This document shows positions 54,481 through 64,000 of a stretch of DNA of 64,000 nt, piece after piece. Each line of letters opens with the position of its first letter. The first letter of the stretch is position 1. The notes beneath the pieces are model-generated. The model was not told the DNA's origin and ran no database searches. It saw only the letters and a program-made list of their open reading frames with translations. The stretch is from Sipunculus nudus (lineage: Eukaryota; Annelida; Sipuncula; Golfingiida; Sipunculidae): NCBI GenBank assembly GCA_026874595.1, contig CM049306.1:91586642-91650641 (forward strand), given 5' to 3'. The translations under genes were made by a program, and so were the position numbers.

Positions 54481-55662
54481 ATGAATTTTAACAACTGGAT
54501 CGTGTTCCGGCTTACGTTTTCTCTTGCGGCTTATGCTATTCTGAATAAGGCATGTATTGTTTCTCAGTGTGCATGCACTAATATATCTTTTATAGACTGT
54601 AGCAGCAAGAATTTATCAATTTTTTTGTCCATGTCAATGACGCCTATAGATGCGGTTAGACGAGTAAACATTTCTTTCAACATGCTGACGTCAACGGACG
54701 AAGTTCTACAGCTCTTTCCATATGCTGCATCAAAAGATATTTCAAACAACATGATAAGAAACTCACCGAACATCCCACATCACACGTTAAGAAGTTTATA
54801 TATCTCTGACAATCAACTTGGAAGAGGAAATATTATTTGTTTTTCATCAATGAAAAGGTTAGAAACTCTTGTTCTGATAAACAATGATATTTCTGAAATA
54901 AACAAGGCGTCTTTCATCAACCTTCCTAGTTTGAGAGTACTCAATCTTGCCTCTAACAAGCTGACAGTATTTAACCTGGATTACTTCTCCAGTGAGTTGC
55001 GATACCTAATACTGAAGAACAATCGGATCAGACAGGTTATTCTGAATGGCAGCCTAGAACATATGCATTGGCTAGACCTGCGGTACAACAGTTTGGTTCT
55101 TCCTTTAGAGTTTGCACCAGGTGTACAGTCACCTTTCAGTTTATCCTTGGCAGGCAATGATATAATCCGTGACTGTAAAGTTGAATCTTTTATGAGAATT
55201 TACAGAGGTAAACGAAACGTTGAATGGTCATGTCACATTTCAGAATCAGCTCTGATGAAGCAAAACACTAAAATTAAATGTTCCTATATTTACGTGCAGT
55301 CTATGAAAACAGAAGTAGCCACTAGCTCCACCTTTCCGAAGCCCAAGTTTTGGCATGAGTATCGGAACAGGGCCACTTGTCAAACTCCAAGGTTGTATTT
55401 CGCACTATCGCCAGACAACATGTCATTAAGATGCCGTGTAGTGGATATGCTTCCGACAGAACAAATACGTATATATGGCCCCATAGGCGAAACATTGTCA
55501 GAAGCTATACGCCCCGCATCAACTAAAACAACAATTGACGCTAAGCCGTTGTTGCCTGGTAACTACTTCTGTATTGCGGTCAACGCAGTTGGATCCAGCT
55601 CAGTACGTCTGCTCGTAAACAGAACTGCAGGTAATCACCGCCCTGATAATAAGTTAAGCTAA
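54481..55662 (+). CDS. LRR-Ig protein, copy 2 (only open copy)
   Basis: 393-codon open frame. ATG 54481 is chosen over 54454 because the TATCAAAATG context and protein start (MNFNNWIVFRLTFSLAAY, a secretion signal) are shared by all three copies. Order: signal to ~residue 28, Cys-rich N-cap (SQCACTNISFIDC), about five to six LRRs (LRSLYISDNQL, LETLVLINND, LRVLNLASNKL, LRYLILKNNRI, LDLRYNSL), C-cap, one Ig-like domain (LRCRVVDML to GNYFCIAVN). Oddities: the C-cap reads NDIIRDCKV where the sisters have FCDCKV, so one Cys is lost. The frame ends 12 residues after RTAG with no membrane segment. CTGCAG/GTAATC at 55629 could be a donor to a missing anchor exon. Likely a surface or secreted recognition protein; anchored or secreted state is uncertain. 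Confidence 0.8.
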   Translation: MNFNNWIVFRLTFSLAAYAILNKACIVSQCACTNISFIDCSSKNLSIFLSMSMTPIDAVRRVNISFNMLTSTDEVLQLFPYAASKDISNNMIRNSPNIPHHTLRSLYISDNQLGRGNIICFSSMKRLETLVLINNDISEINKASFINLPSLRVLNLASNKLTVFNLDYFSSELRYLILKNNRIRQVILNGSLEHMHWLDLRYNSLVLPLEFAPGVQSPFSLSLAGNDIIRDCKVESFMRIYRGKRNVEWSCHISESALMKQNTKIKCSYIYVQSMKTEVATSSTFPKPKFWHEYRNRATCQTPRLYFALSPDNMSLRCRVVDMLPTEQIRIYGPIGETLSEAIRPASTKTTIDAKPLLPGNYFCIAVNAVGSSSVRLLVNRTAGNHRPDNKLS

Positions 55663-55669
55663 AACACAC

Positions 55670-57740
55670 ACAGCAAACAGATAAGTATCCGTTTTATGGG
55701 CATTTGCATATATACATTTGCATACGTTTATTTAAGATGTAATTTTTCTGATGCAACCTGACTTCCCTATTCTCATGGACAAAACGTGTACACATGTGTC
55801 TACGTGTTATCCTTATGCATGTATGTTTTGATGATCATGCTCTTTTTCACATGGTTTCCTTTTGCACTATGCTGGCCTTTTTTATAAATTCACTAATTAG
55901 GTATGTTAATTATGATTATGAAGTCAATCTTAACTGTTAAAATGTCTATGAATATTATTAAGTTAAATTTGTCGTGCCGCTATGTGTGATCAAATTGATA
56001 ACTAGATGATTCCATGTGAACTGAAAAATAATCCCTGTGGTCTATATTATTTAATGTATTTCAGCATACTTTAATTTTTTGTAATGTAGACGTAGACCTT
56101 TTATTATAATTAATATATATTTGACTTGTATGCACATAGCTTTATGTAAACATTTAATATTCCTTTTTAATATTTTTTCAACATACTTTTTCATTTATAG
56201 AATAATAAAAGCACTGACTTCTGTGTAAACATTTGAACTGAACACTGGGCTCAATATTGTGTATCGTGTGTTCCATTCACATTTCGGGGATCGTCAGTGT
56301 TACACTCCCAGGATCCGAATGTGCGTAAATAGAGTCCGGTTGACGCAAGGTAATCGTGTGTTTCCGCCCATATGCGCGGCCCAGAATTGAATTCTGCAAA
56401 TGTACATGGCGCTGAATTAAACCAGCATTACAATGGATGGAGGGTGTTACCTCCACGAGAAATACATTAAAATAAAATAAATTAAAAAAAATACAACAAA
56501 AGCACATTCAATATGATGTCATGGAATATCTGTAAAATTAAAACTGATATTCCCTAATAGAAAAATTTCACATTTCACCTGTCCCTTCAACATATATAAC
56601 ATATAAAATATAACTTTAATTAAAACCCTTACCCCTCTCCTCGGATTTATGGCCCATCTGAAGGTAAGTTTTGCACATTTTAAACTCATTGTGCATGGAC
56701 ATAAAATTTATTTACTTCGACTTCAGAAGTCCCCTCCTCAAACCACATGCCTATAACTTGAATAATGTCCAGTCTCATTAGCCTGAGATAAATATATTAC
56801 TTTAAAAATATATTGCTGTTCATATAAGCACCGCATTTTCCACGACACATATATCCAACTGGAACAAAGCTATATTGATAACATAAGATCTTCATTGTTA
56901 CTGTAACGTTGATTCTTTCATTAGGGTTCAGACGATGAATAAACAATACAACGACCGGCCCTTATGATTACAAAGTATCGGTCAAAACAAAAACAGCCTT
57001 GTCCAGTAATTATCCAAGCTCAATATTTCTATTAAATAGAAGGACATTTCAATTTTTGTAAACTCCAGCTGTCTTACATACAATCATTAACAATACACTC
57101 ATTGTAATGTCATGTGTTAAATAACAGGTGTTATACTGGCATACATTGTAAGTTTATAAACGGAGAGTAGGTGCATATCATACCTAGGTTTTCTCATCCA
57201 ACGGTTTTCAGAGAATGCTTAAATATTGAAATAGGCCTTGTGGGTCAACTACAGCTCGTTGTAAAAGACACCATCTGTGCCCTTATCACCTATTCATAAA
57301 GACTACTGTGTGTCAAATTAAACCTCTAACTGGTTAAAATCGTTTTAAATTTTGCATATCAAATAGAAGATACAGTTGTAAAGCTCTTATATAAATCAAC
57401 GTGAGGTAATGAGAGGGGTTTAAATAACACCGTGAGAAACTAAATTGACACAAAGTTTATGCAAGTTTTAGATAAATCATTTCATGTTGGTAAAAGGGTG
57501 AGAAAATTCTAATGTGAGATACATGTACAATAAAATGTAAAATCCTATATACGGGGGGAGAATCGCTGCATGGACAGTAAGTAAAGAAAGAGCTGGTTGA
57601 TTTTAGAAAATATCCACATCCAGTTTAGCGTTCATGATTGTGACTATGTGTGACAGTTCACATGGGGAACTCTTGTTCCTGTTTTATTCTAGTAAACCAC
57701 ATATTTTTGGGCAATATATAATTTATAAACGCTAGTCCTA
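55670..57740. other. 2 kb without recognisable genes
   Basis: Searched for a membrane-anchor exon to follow copy 2; none with the hydrophobic segment and tail of copy 1 was seen. A GC-richer patch at 56270-56460 is unexplained. Confidence 0.4.
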
Positions 57741-57754
57741 ATCTTATATTTTAC

Positions 57755-57957
57755 AGGTGCTCTACAGAAAGAAGTTTGAGGTGTAGTAACAAGACATGGG
57801 AACGTGACAAGCTACTGGTCCCCGGGCGGGCGAGACCTGTGGTGGTTCTACATGTTGGTAGTTGCGGCTCAATGGTAGAAAACGCATATTCTAACAAATC
57901 GTGTTATATCTGTTTACCTGATACCTCGGAAAGCTACTGGCGCCTTAAGTTAGGTAT
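57755..57957 (+). pseudogene. Possible fragment of the twin phosphatase-like family (exon 2 type)
   Basis: After an acceptor-like ATATTTTACAG (57747-57757), one frame reads TWERDKLLVPGRARPVVVLH then VGSCGS. Exon 2 of the gene at 40.6-42.7 kb reads MWERHKDKIL, GRAGPVLVHC, GST. The shared W-E-R-x-K, G-R-A, P-V and H-x-G-S are suggestive. If homologous, the catalytic Cys is displaced and the copy is on the opposite strand. It could be chance. Confidence 0.3.
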
Positions 57958-57969
57958 GAAAAAAATATG

Positions 57970-60120
57970 TGACGCTTCACAGAAGGAAATGATGATTTAA
58001 TCACTTGCGATTCGCTTTCACAATTGTCACTACGCGAAAGCATTAGAATGATAATCGTATTATTTAACAAGCAAAATTGAAATCCCAAAGAAAGATCTTC
58101 GTGAAAAATGGTAAAATGGTACGTTCTTGCAATTAAAAAATCATATAACATAAAAACATATTTGTGAGTTCAGAATGTGTTTTTTTAATTCACCACCACG
58201 TTCCCGTTAAATCAGTACTACAGTCTGTAATATTTGTCTGATCAAAAAATTTGATCATACCCGAACAACTCAGAATTTGTTCACGGATCAACATGTTCAG
58301 AGTGATTCTGCTGAGAAACATAACAAGGCAATAATGTAAAAAGTAATATCATTCATTCCTTTGATACAATTAATGCATAAAGTCATTCCGGAACTACTAA
58401 GATTTTAACATACATATAATTGTGCTTTTTCAACTAAATGTAACTGTAATATGGCCAGAGGATTCTAATCGAAATTCCAAACTATCAAAGCCTTCATGAT
58501 GGGGCAATTATTTTTAGGCCTTCAATCAGATTTGAATAACTGTTTTCAGGAACTCCTCCAGAGAATACCTTTGTTAAACTTAACCATTTCTTGATATGTC
58601 AAAGCAGAAGGAAAAGTAGGGGTGCATGCCTGCCCCATGTATTCATGCTGTATTTCCAAATTCTACAGCATTCAAACACTAGACTATGCATTACTCATAT
58701 GGAATGGTCTATGGATAATAAGTTTTTCTTTTTATTCGAGACGAAATCGGAATCACACCAAAGGAGATCTTGATAAATCTAAGTGTAACACACGCAACGT
58801 TGTGGTTTTTATGTATTTCATGTGTTGAGGCATTTACATCAAATAATAATACCCCAATATTCAACTGGATTATAGTTAACGCATGTTTTAAAGCTGTGTA
58901 TATCAGACGTGCAAGTAGTTTAGATATATCAGTGCCATTTCTTTATAATCCTTTTGACATGTCTAGACAATACGTAATTCATGTGAATGTGAGTAGCAAT
59001 AAATAACATCTCAATTCCAATATTAAAACATTTCCTCATTCGTTAAACCATGTCCGCCTGCTTTTCGTTACATTCCGCAAACACAGGAACGTAATTAATA
59101 TTAAAATGTTGTTGTCTGAACGTTGTTTACTCTCTCATTACCCGTATCAAATTATCATTACTTCCTTTATAGCACCCAAGATTTTTAACTTATGTATATA
59201 AATTAAAATACCATTAGATCATATTCATGTTTTATATCAAGGATGTTTTAAGGTCTATTGTAACAAATTTTTAATAAGCATATGCTGGATAACTTAATAA
59301 CTGTAGTAACTGCTGCATTTTTATTTTCCTTTAAACCAAAATAACAAAAGCAGGAAAATTACGTGTATAAGCCCTTGTCCTGTAGTCTAAAACCGTAAAG
59401 ATGTTTTGCAGATGTACATGTTACTTAGATAGGCAAACATTTTAAACATGTTAGGCGGTTACATAAAAAATAAAGGTTAAGCACCGTCAGGTTAGGAATG
59501 TTGATAAAGGACGCTTTGCTAAGTTCGGAAATGCTGTTGTTCATCAGAACAAGGGATTATAACTTCATCATAACTAGCTGATTACCCCGGTAACCCATAT
59601 TAAATGATATGACGAATGTTGGCTCAATTTGTTTGTTTTTAAAAATAAAATAAAATATAGATTTTATGTAGGACACTGTCCAAATAAGATATGTACAAAT
59701 ATTTTATATTTATTTTGTGGCGCTGTGTTGGTGATAGGAATTTCTTACATCGATATGTTTAGCTTGAAGAACTGGTCAGTGATAATGTTTACTTTTGCAA
59801 ACCAGAATAGGGCGAAGGGGCATTCAGATTTTAGAAGATCTTTGACTTGTTACATATATTATTATTGATAGACGTATGAAGGATATATTGTGGTAAGGAA
59901 GATATGAAGGATGAATTATCTTGATGTTTTACGGCAAGCAAGCTGTCCATCAGAAAGAAACGGGAATATGAAACGGGATGGATCCCTCTTTTCCTAAATC
60001 ATGAATCCGCCCTTGGGAAGGCCTACCGATCTTTCTGACTGTGCAAAAACACTCCAATATGACACTTCAGTTGACACCTCTTGTCAGAAGGTACACGGTA
60101 GATGTAAAAGAGATTGAACA
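57970..60120. other. 2.1 kb without recognisable genes
   Basis: AT-rich sequence; several 60-80-codon chance frames lack domain or splice support. Confidence 0.4.
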
Positions 60121-60129
60121 TTCCAAATT

Positions 60130-60345
60130 ATGTTTTTGCAGGGATAATGTATGATGTATTTTAGGTGGGAAACCACTCAAAGTAAAAGAAGATGTGTTTT
60201 GTAGGGACTATAAATGATGTCCTTTGTAAGGATCATGCATGATGTATTTAACGTGGGAAACAACTCAAAGTAAGAGATGGTCTGTTTTGTGGGGACTATA
60301 AATGATGTATTTATAGTGAAAAAAACTCGCAAAGTAAAGAAGCAG
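60130..60345 (+). repeat. Short tandem repeat, about three diverged units
   Basis: TGTTTTGTAGGGACTATAAA, TGATGTATTT and GTGGGAAAC.ACTCAAAGTA recur from ~60139 to 60340. The unit is roughly 60 bp, with one longer spacing. Confidence 0.7.
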
Positions 60346-60349
60346 AGTT

Positions 60350-61290
60350 CAATTAACGAAATTTTGATGGAGGGCCTGAATGCGGGGCCCTGTTTCCCCC
60401 TGATTATCGGCCGCTTCATCCTTGTTGACATTGTGTCCCTTTCTCCCCACAGAAAGCCCATCTATGAATTTCAAGGATAAACTACCTACCCATATTCATT
60501 CACACGTCGAAATCAAGCTCTTTCCCTGAGATGTAAATTACAAAAATAAAGTAAATGGAGCAAATATAGACCAAGTATCTACAACATCATGCCAAATGTG
60601 ACAAACGGAAGGTAATTGTCCCTGAAACATATTTCATATTTTGATAAATCCGTGGATCTATTTAGCTGAGTAATATCCGTGACGCTGTATTGTAAATAGA
60701 AAAAGAAAATTATGCACCTGCGTCCTTAGCTAGTTTACGTGACACAACTGTTTCCACAATTGTCGAAGATGTAAATGCAAGGTATAGTGCAGCGACAGTT
60801 GTCCTGGTCATTTCATGACAATGCAAATTATTTTTCTGGGTGAATTGGGGAATTATCATTATTGCATACTGATATAAGAAATAAGTGCCAAGGGATAGAG
60901 AGTCACATGTTGTTCACTGACTAAGCAATTTGGTCATTGACTGGGTCAAATGTTAAGTGCTTAAAACAATGGCTAACATGCTTAAATAGGTCAGTGACAC
61001 CAGGAGTCATCTATGTGCACATCAGACTAAACCTGCACAGGTTGATTGTGTCGCATGCGAGTTTTGTAAATAATCAGATTACCAAGCGCCGAGGCAAGCA
61101 TTCCGGTTTTGCCAAAGGAAGTTCGAATGGATTCATCTCTTATATATTTATCTGCTTTAGCAAACACATTATCCTCCACTGTGTGTTTAGTCTGGAAGTG
61201 CTTATATAAATGTTTTGGTACTTATATAGATAACCATCCAATTGTGTATTAGTGTATAATTATGACTGTACATATATAATTTTCTTATCT
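60350..61290. other. No recognisable feature
   Basis: AT-rich spacer before LRR-Ig copy 3; nothing supported. Confidence 0.4.
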
Positions 61291-61423
61291 CCAACAACTT
61301 ATAAATAACAAATATATGACAGCCAGTCTAATCCGCACAAAACGCTGCCGGTTACAGAATTACAGATCATCTGAGGTGGGAAGCAAACGAAAATCATCCG
61401 ATTGCTGTGTTGGATGTATCAAA

Positions 61424-62860
61424 ATGGATTCTAACAATTTGGCCATTTATTGGCTGATTTTGTGTTTTGATTTTGTTCCAAACAATGGATGTACTTCTTC
61501 CCAGTGCACGTGCCCTAATATATCAGCTATAGACTGCAGCAGGAAGAATTTATCAGACATCTCGTTGATGAACCCTATGGATTCGGGGATTAATATTGAT
61601 ATGAAGTACAACATGTTGCCGTCTTTAAATCAAGCCTTACAGCTCTTTCCATGCTGTATCCATGGATATTTCAAACAACAGGATAACAAGTGTTCCAAAT
61701 GTCTCACACAAAAGGTTACAAAGTTTGTATGCCTCCAACAATAAACTTGGAAAAGCATTTAATATATCTTTTCCATCAATGATACAGCTAGAACCCTTGT
61801 TTTGATAAACAACGATATTTCTAAAATTTGCAGAGCGTCTTTCGTCAACCTTGTTAAACTTCAAACACTTAATCTTGCATCCAACAAGATGACAGTATTA
61901 GACATGGAATACTTCTCTGGTGAGTTGACATACCTAATCGTAAGGAACAATCGTATCAGACAAGTGATACTGAATAACATAACAGAACAATTGCACTGGC
62001 TTGAGCTGTGGGATAATAATTTGGTTCTTCCATTAGATTATCCAGCAGGTGCACAGGCACCATTAATGTTATCCTTGGCAGGCAATGATTTATTCTGTGA
62101 CTGTAAAGTTGATTCATTTATGGCGATTAATAAAGGTAAACGAAACACTGAATGGTCATGTCACATTTCAGAATCTGATAAGTCGAAACAAAAGACTGGA
62201 ATTTACTGCTCCTATAACTACGTCGACTCCATGAAGGCAGAAGCAGCCACTTGCTGCACTTCTGCGAAACCAGAGTTTTTGGATGAGTACGGAAACAAGA
62301 CAACTTGTCATACCCCACGTTTGACTTTCGTACTATCAAAAGTGAACTTAAAATTGAGCGTGGCTGATATACTTCTGACAACAGAAATACATATATATAG
62401 CCCCGCAGGGACAGTATTGTCAAAACCCTCCGAGCGACGTCAACTAAATCAGCGATTTCCACCAAACCATTTGTGTCTGGCAATTATACCTGTATTGCAA
62501 CCAACGCTGTCGGAACCAGTACAGAAAGTCTTATCATAAACGAAACTGCCGGTAGCCACGAAACAAATAATACACCAAAGCCTCTAATGCACATACTGCC
62601 AATAGTTATTTGTAGTGCTTTCATCACCATCCTGGTCCTCGTTTTGTATAATGAATTCACAAAAGGAGCGTTTTCGAGGCAGAATCATGAGTCAAGACAC
62701 ACGAATATCCTTCCAGAGATACTTAAGATAACCAAGCGTAAGAGGTGAACCTCAGTCTTTTGGAGCTAAGGGATCGGACCAACAGGTACCGATGACCGTG
62801 CATACCCGGAAGACGGAAGATAAGAATACTTTTAACGAAATCACAAGTTGCTACAGAATC
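61424..62860 (+). pseudogene. LRR-Ig receptor copy 3: frameshifted
   Basis: ATG 61424 (context TATCAAAATG; MDSNNLAIYWLILCFDF signal) starts an LRR N-cap frame that is lost near 61650 by a one-base change. The frame resumes as VSMDISNNRITSV, is lost again near 61790 (one A missing in CTAGAACCC compared with copy 1), and reopens at LVLINNDISKI. It then runs through LRRs and an intact C-cap (NDLFCDCKV). The Ig domain has a 6-base loss that removes its first Cys (KLSVADIL versus QLRCRVVDKL), then a shift near 62440. GNYTCIATNAV and the membrane segment (ILPIVICSAFITILVLVLY) lie in the new frame. The tail is broken at 62746, and its NIYNEI motif has become NTFNEI farther down. Closest relative is copy 1, including the 3' flank. 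Confidence 0.87.
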
Positions 62861-62869
62861 CTTCCCTTT

Positions 62870-63620
62870 CTGCATCTTAAATATACATGGGTGACGTGAC
62901 GGGAAAATTGATAATACAGTTGTTTACCTGGGGTTTTTTTATCTCTTGTATATTTATTTTGTTAGCAAACAAAATTCAGCTTCAATTACACGAAGTAGTG
63001 TAGCGATATATAATTAATGAATAATATGAAAGAAACATTTTTACTTTGCGATGGTGTTGACTTATCTGTGAAGAAGAACAGATGTAGTTGTGGCGTAACA
63101 TATGTCGCCTAAATGTGTCATAAGTTGATACAGTGAGAAATGCCATTGTCACCTCTGTGTAACTAAATGGATTCAGTTTAAGGCGGTCAATGAAAATGTT
63201 TGATAGTACTATTTTTATAATATTTCTATACAGAATTTCTCAGAAGTAAAGGACTACTTTCTTCACTTCGACTATGTAGCTGGAAAAAAAAGTAAAATTA
63301 CGTGCATTTTACAAAGAGAATTAATAAAAAGAAATTGCTGGACTTGGCCATAGGGATATTGAGTAAAGCTGTAAAGATTATCCGGCTTATATGTCTATTG
63401 TTGATCATTCCGAAACTGGTGTAAATGAAACGTTTAAGAAAATGCAATAAAGAAAGTTCGGTTTACAGTGTTAATTATCTTGAATTCCACGTTGTTTTCT
63501 CTGTAGATGTATACATTTATACACGAGAATTGTGTATTGTCTGCAAGTAATGTCCGTCTATATATTTTGCTTCATAGGTTTTGGTCTGTCTTGTTAAATT
63601 CTTGTTTATTATTGTTTTAT
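62870..63620 (+). repeat. 3' flank of LRR-Ig copy 3 (duplicate of 49.87-50.66 kb)
   Basis: Collinear similarity with the 3' flank of copy 1, ending where a SINE begins at ~63625. No gene is present. Confidence 0.7.
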
Positions 63621-63624
63621 ATGG

Positions 63625-63740
63625 AGGTAGGACATAGTCTATTGGTTTAGGCGTTAGACTTCGGAGCTGAATTTCCCCGGTTCGAACCCCACCGGAGCCT
63701 CAATTGCAAAATGCATGGTGTAATCTCGTTACAGAACAAG
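63625..63740 (+). mobile_element. tRNA-derived SINE head
   Basis: TAGTCTATTGGTTTAGGCGT (A-box-like) and CCGGTTCGAACCCC (B-box) are 40 nt apart. The ends do not pair as an acceptor stem, and a non-tRNA body follows. The SINE lies exactly where homology to the copy 1 flank ends. Confidence 0.6.
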
Positions 63741-63744
63741 AGAT

Positions 63745-64000
63745 TCGCCCTAATGTCTAAACGACAGGTCAAAGGTTGTGGATTATTCCTGACCCCATGC
63801 AAAGAAATAACAGAAATCCAGAAGACTAAATTATAACACAACATTCTTATCATATGGATACCATTAACCTCATTCCATAACTAGTGCCAATAACAGGCCA
63901 TGGACCTATTTTAAAAAAAATATTGTTTTATAGGATAATGTAAATTACGTACTCGCCCACTTTAAGATATTTTTTACATTTTTGTACCATATATATTTAG
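63745..64000. other. No recognisable feature
   Basis: SINE body or unique AT-rich sequence to the window edge. Confidence 0.4.

Noticed and set aside
62127-62483. Minus-strand 118-residue frame
   Set aside because: Antisense shadow of the LRR-Ig copy 3 Ig region.

Overview
The window looks like AT-rich nuclear DNA from an animal, most likely a marine lophotrochozoan and plausibly a bivalve mollusc. I see no rRNA, no CRISPR array and no bacterial-style operon. Genes are few, split by GT-AG introns or heavily decayed, and embedded in tandem repeats, tRNA-derived SINEs, small inverted-repeat transposons and long (TA)n tracts. The gene families present (signal peptide-PAN-C-type lectin, LRR-Ig receptors, secreted twin DUF442-like phosphatase folds) are of kinds that are expanded in bivalves. 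The organism call is inference; no species marker is visible.

Layout. 0-10 kb is repeat country. It holds a ~246-bp satellite whose every unit carries a near-perfect 79-nt dyad (forward at 1-960 and 2.1-2.5 kb, reversed at 7.06-7.9 kb), a second family built round the palindrome GGTGGCGCCACC (1.0-2.05 kb, 5.2-6.4 kb, reversed at 30.9-31.8 kb), a probable solo LTR (8.68-9.44 kb) and a TA-flanked MITE (9.67-10.1 kb). 10-22 kb is mostly non-coding, with SINE copies (14-16 kb), a 52-bp minisatellite (16.6-17 kb) and small TIR elements. 22.77-26.76 kb holds a four-exon decayed gene for a secreted PAN plus C-type lectin protein; its splice phases still match, but it carries nonsense and frameshift lesions. 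The first exon of a SWIM zinc-finger-like gene lies inside its third intron. 27.1-32.3 kb is again repeats: a ~60-bp minisatellite broken by a 288-bp MITE with a 3-bp target duplication, then a GC-richer ACGG-rich satellite.

32.7-37.5 kb shows nothing recognisable. 37.9-42.8 kb and 43.8-46.7 kb are two copies of one segmental duplication on the minus strand. The first carries a three-exon gene for a secreted protein with two tandem DUF442/Cys-phosphatase-like domains, whole except for a single in-frame TAG. The second is a truncated pseudogene that keeps a sense codon at that same place.

48.4-62.9 kb holds a direct tandem cluster of three LRR-Ig receptor genes plus one inverted fragment. Copy 1 is a full-length frame broken by five stop codons and no net frameshift. 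Copy 2 has an open 393-residue frame but lacks the membrane anchor unless it is spliced downstream. Copy 3 is frameshifted. The window thus shows several receptor-like, possibly immune, families caught in birth-and-death evolution. No gene here can be called intact with full confidence; copy 2 of the LRR-Ig family and the twin phosphatase-like gene are the best candidates.
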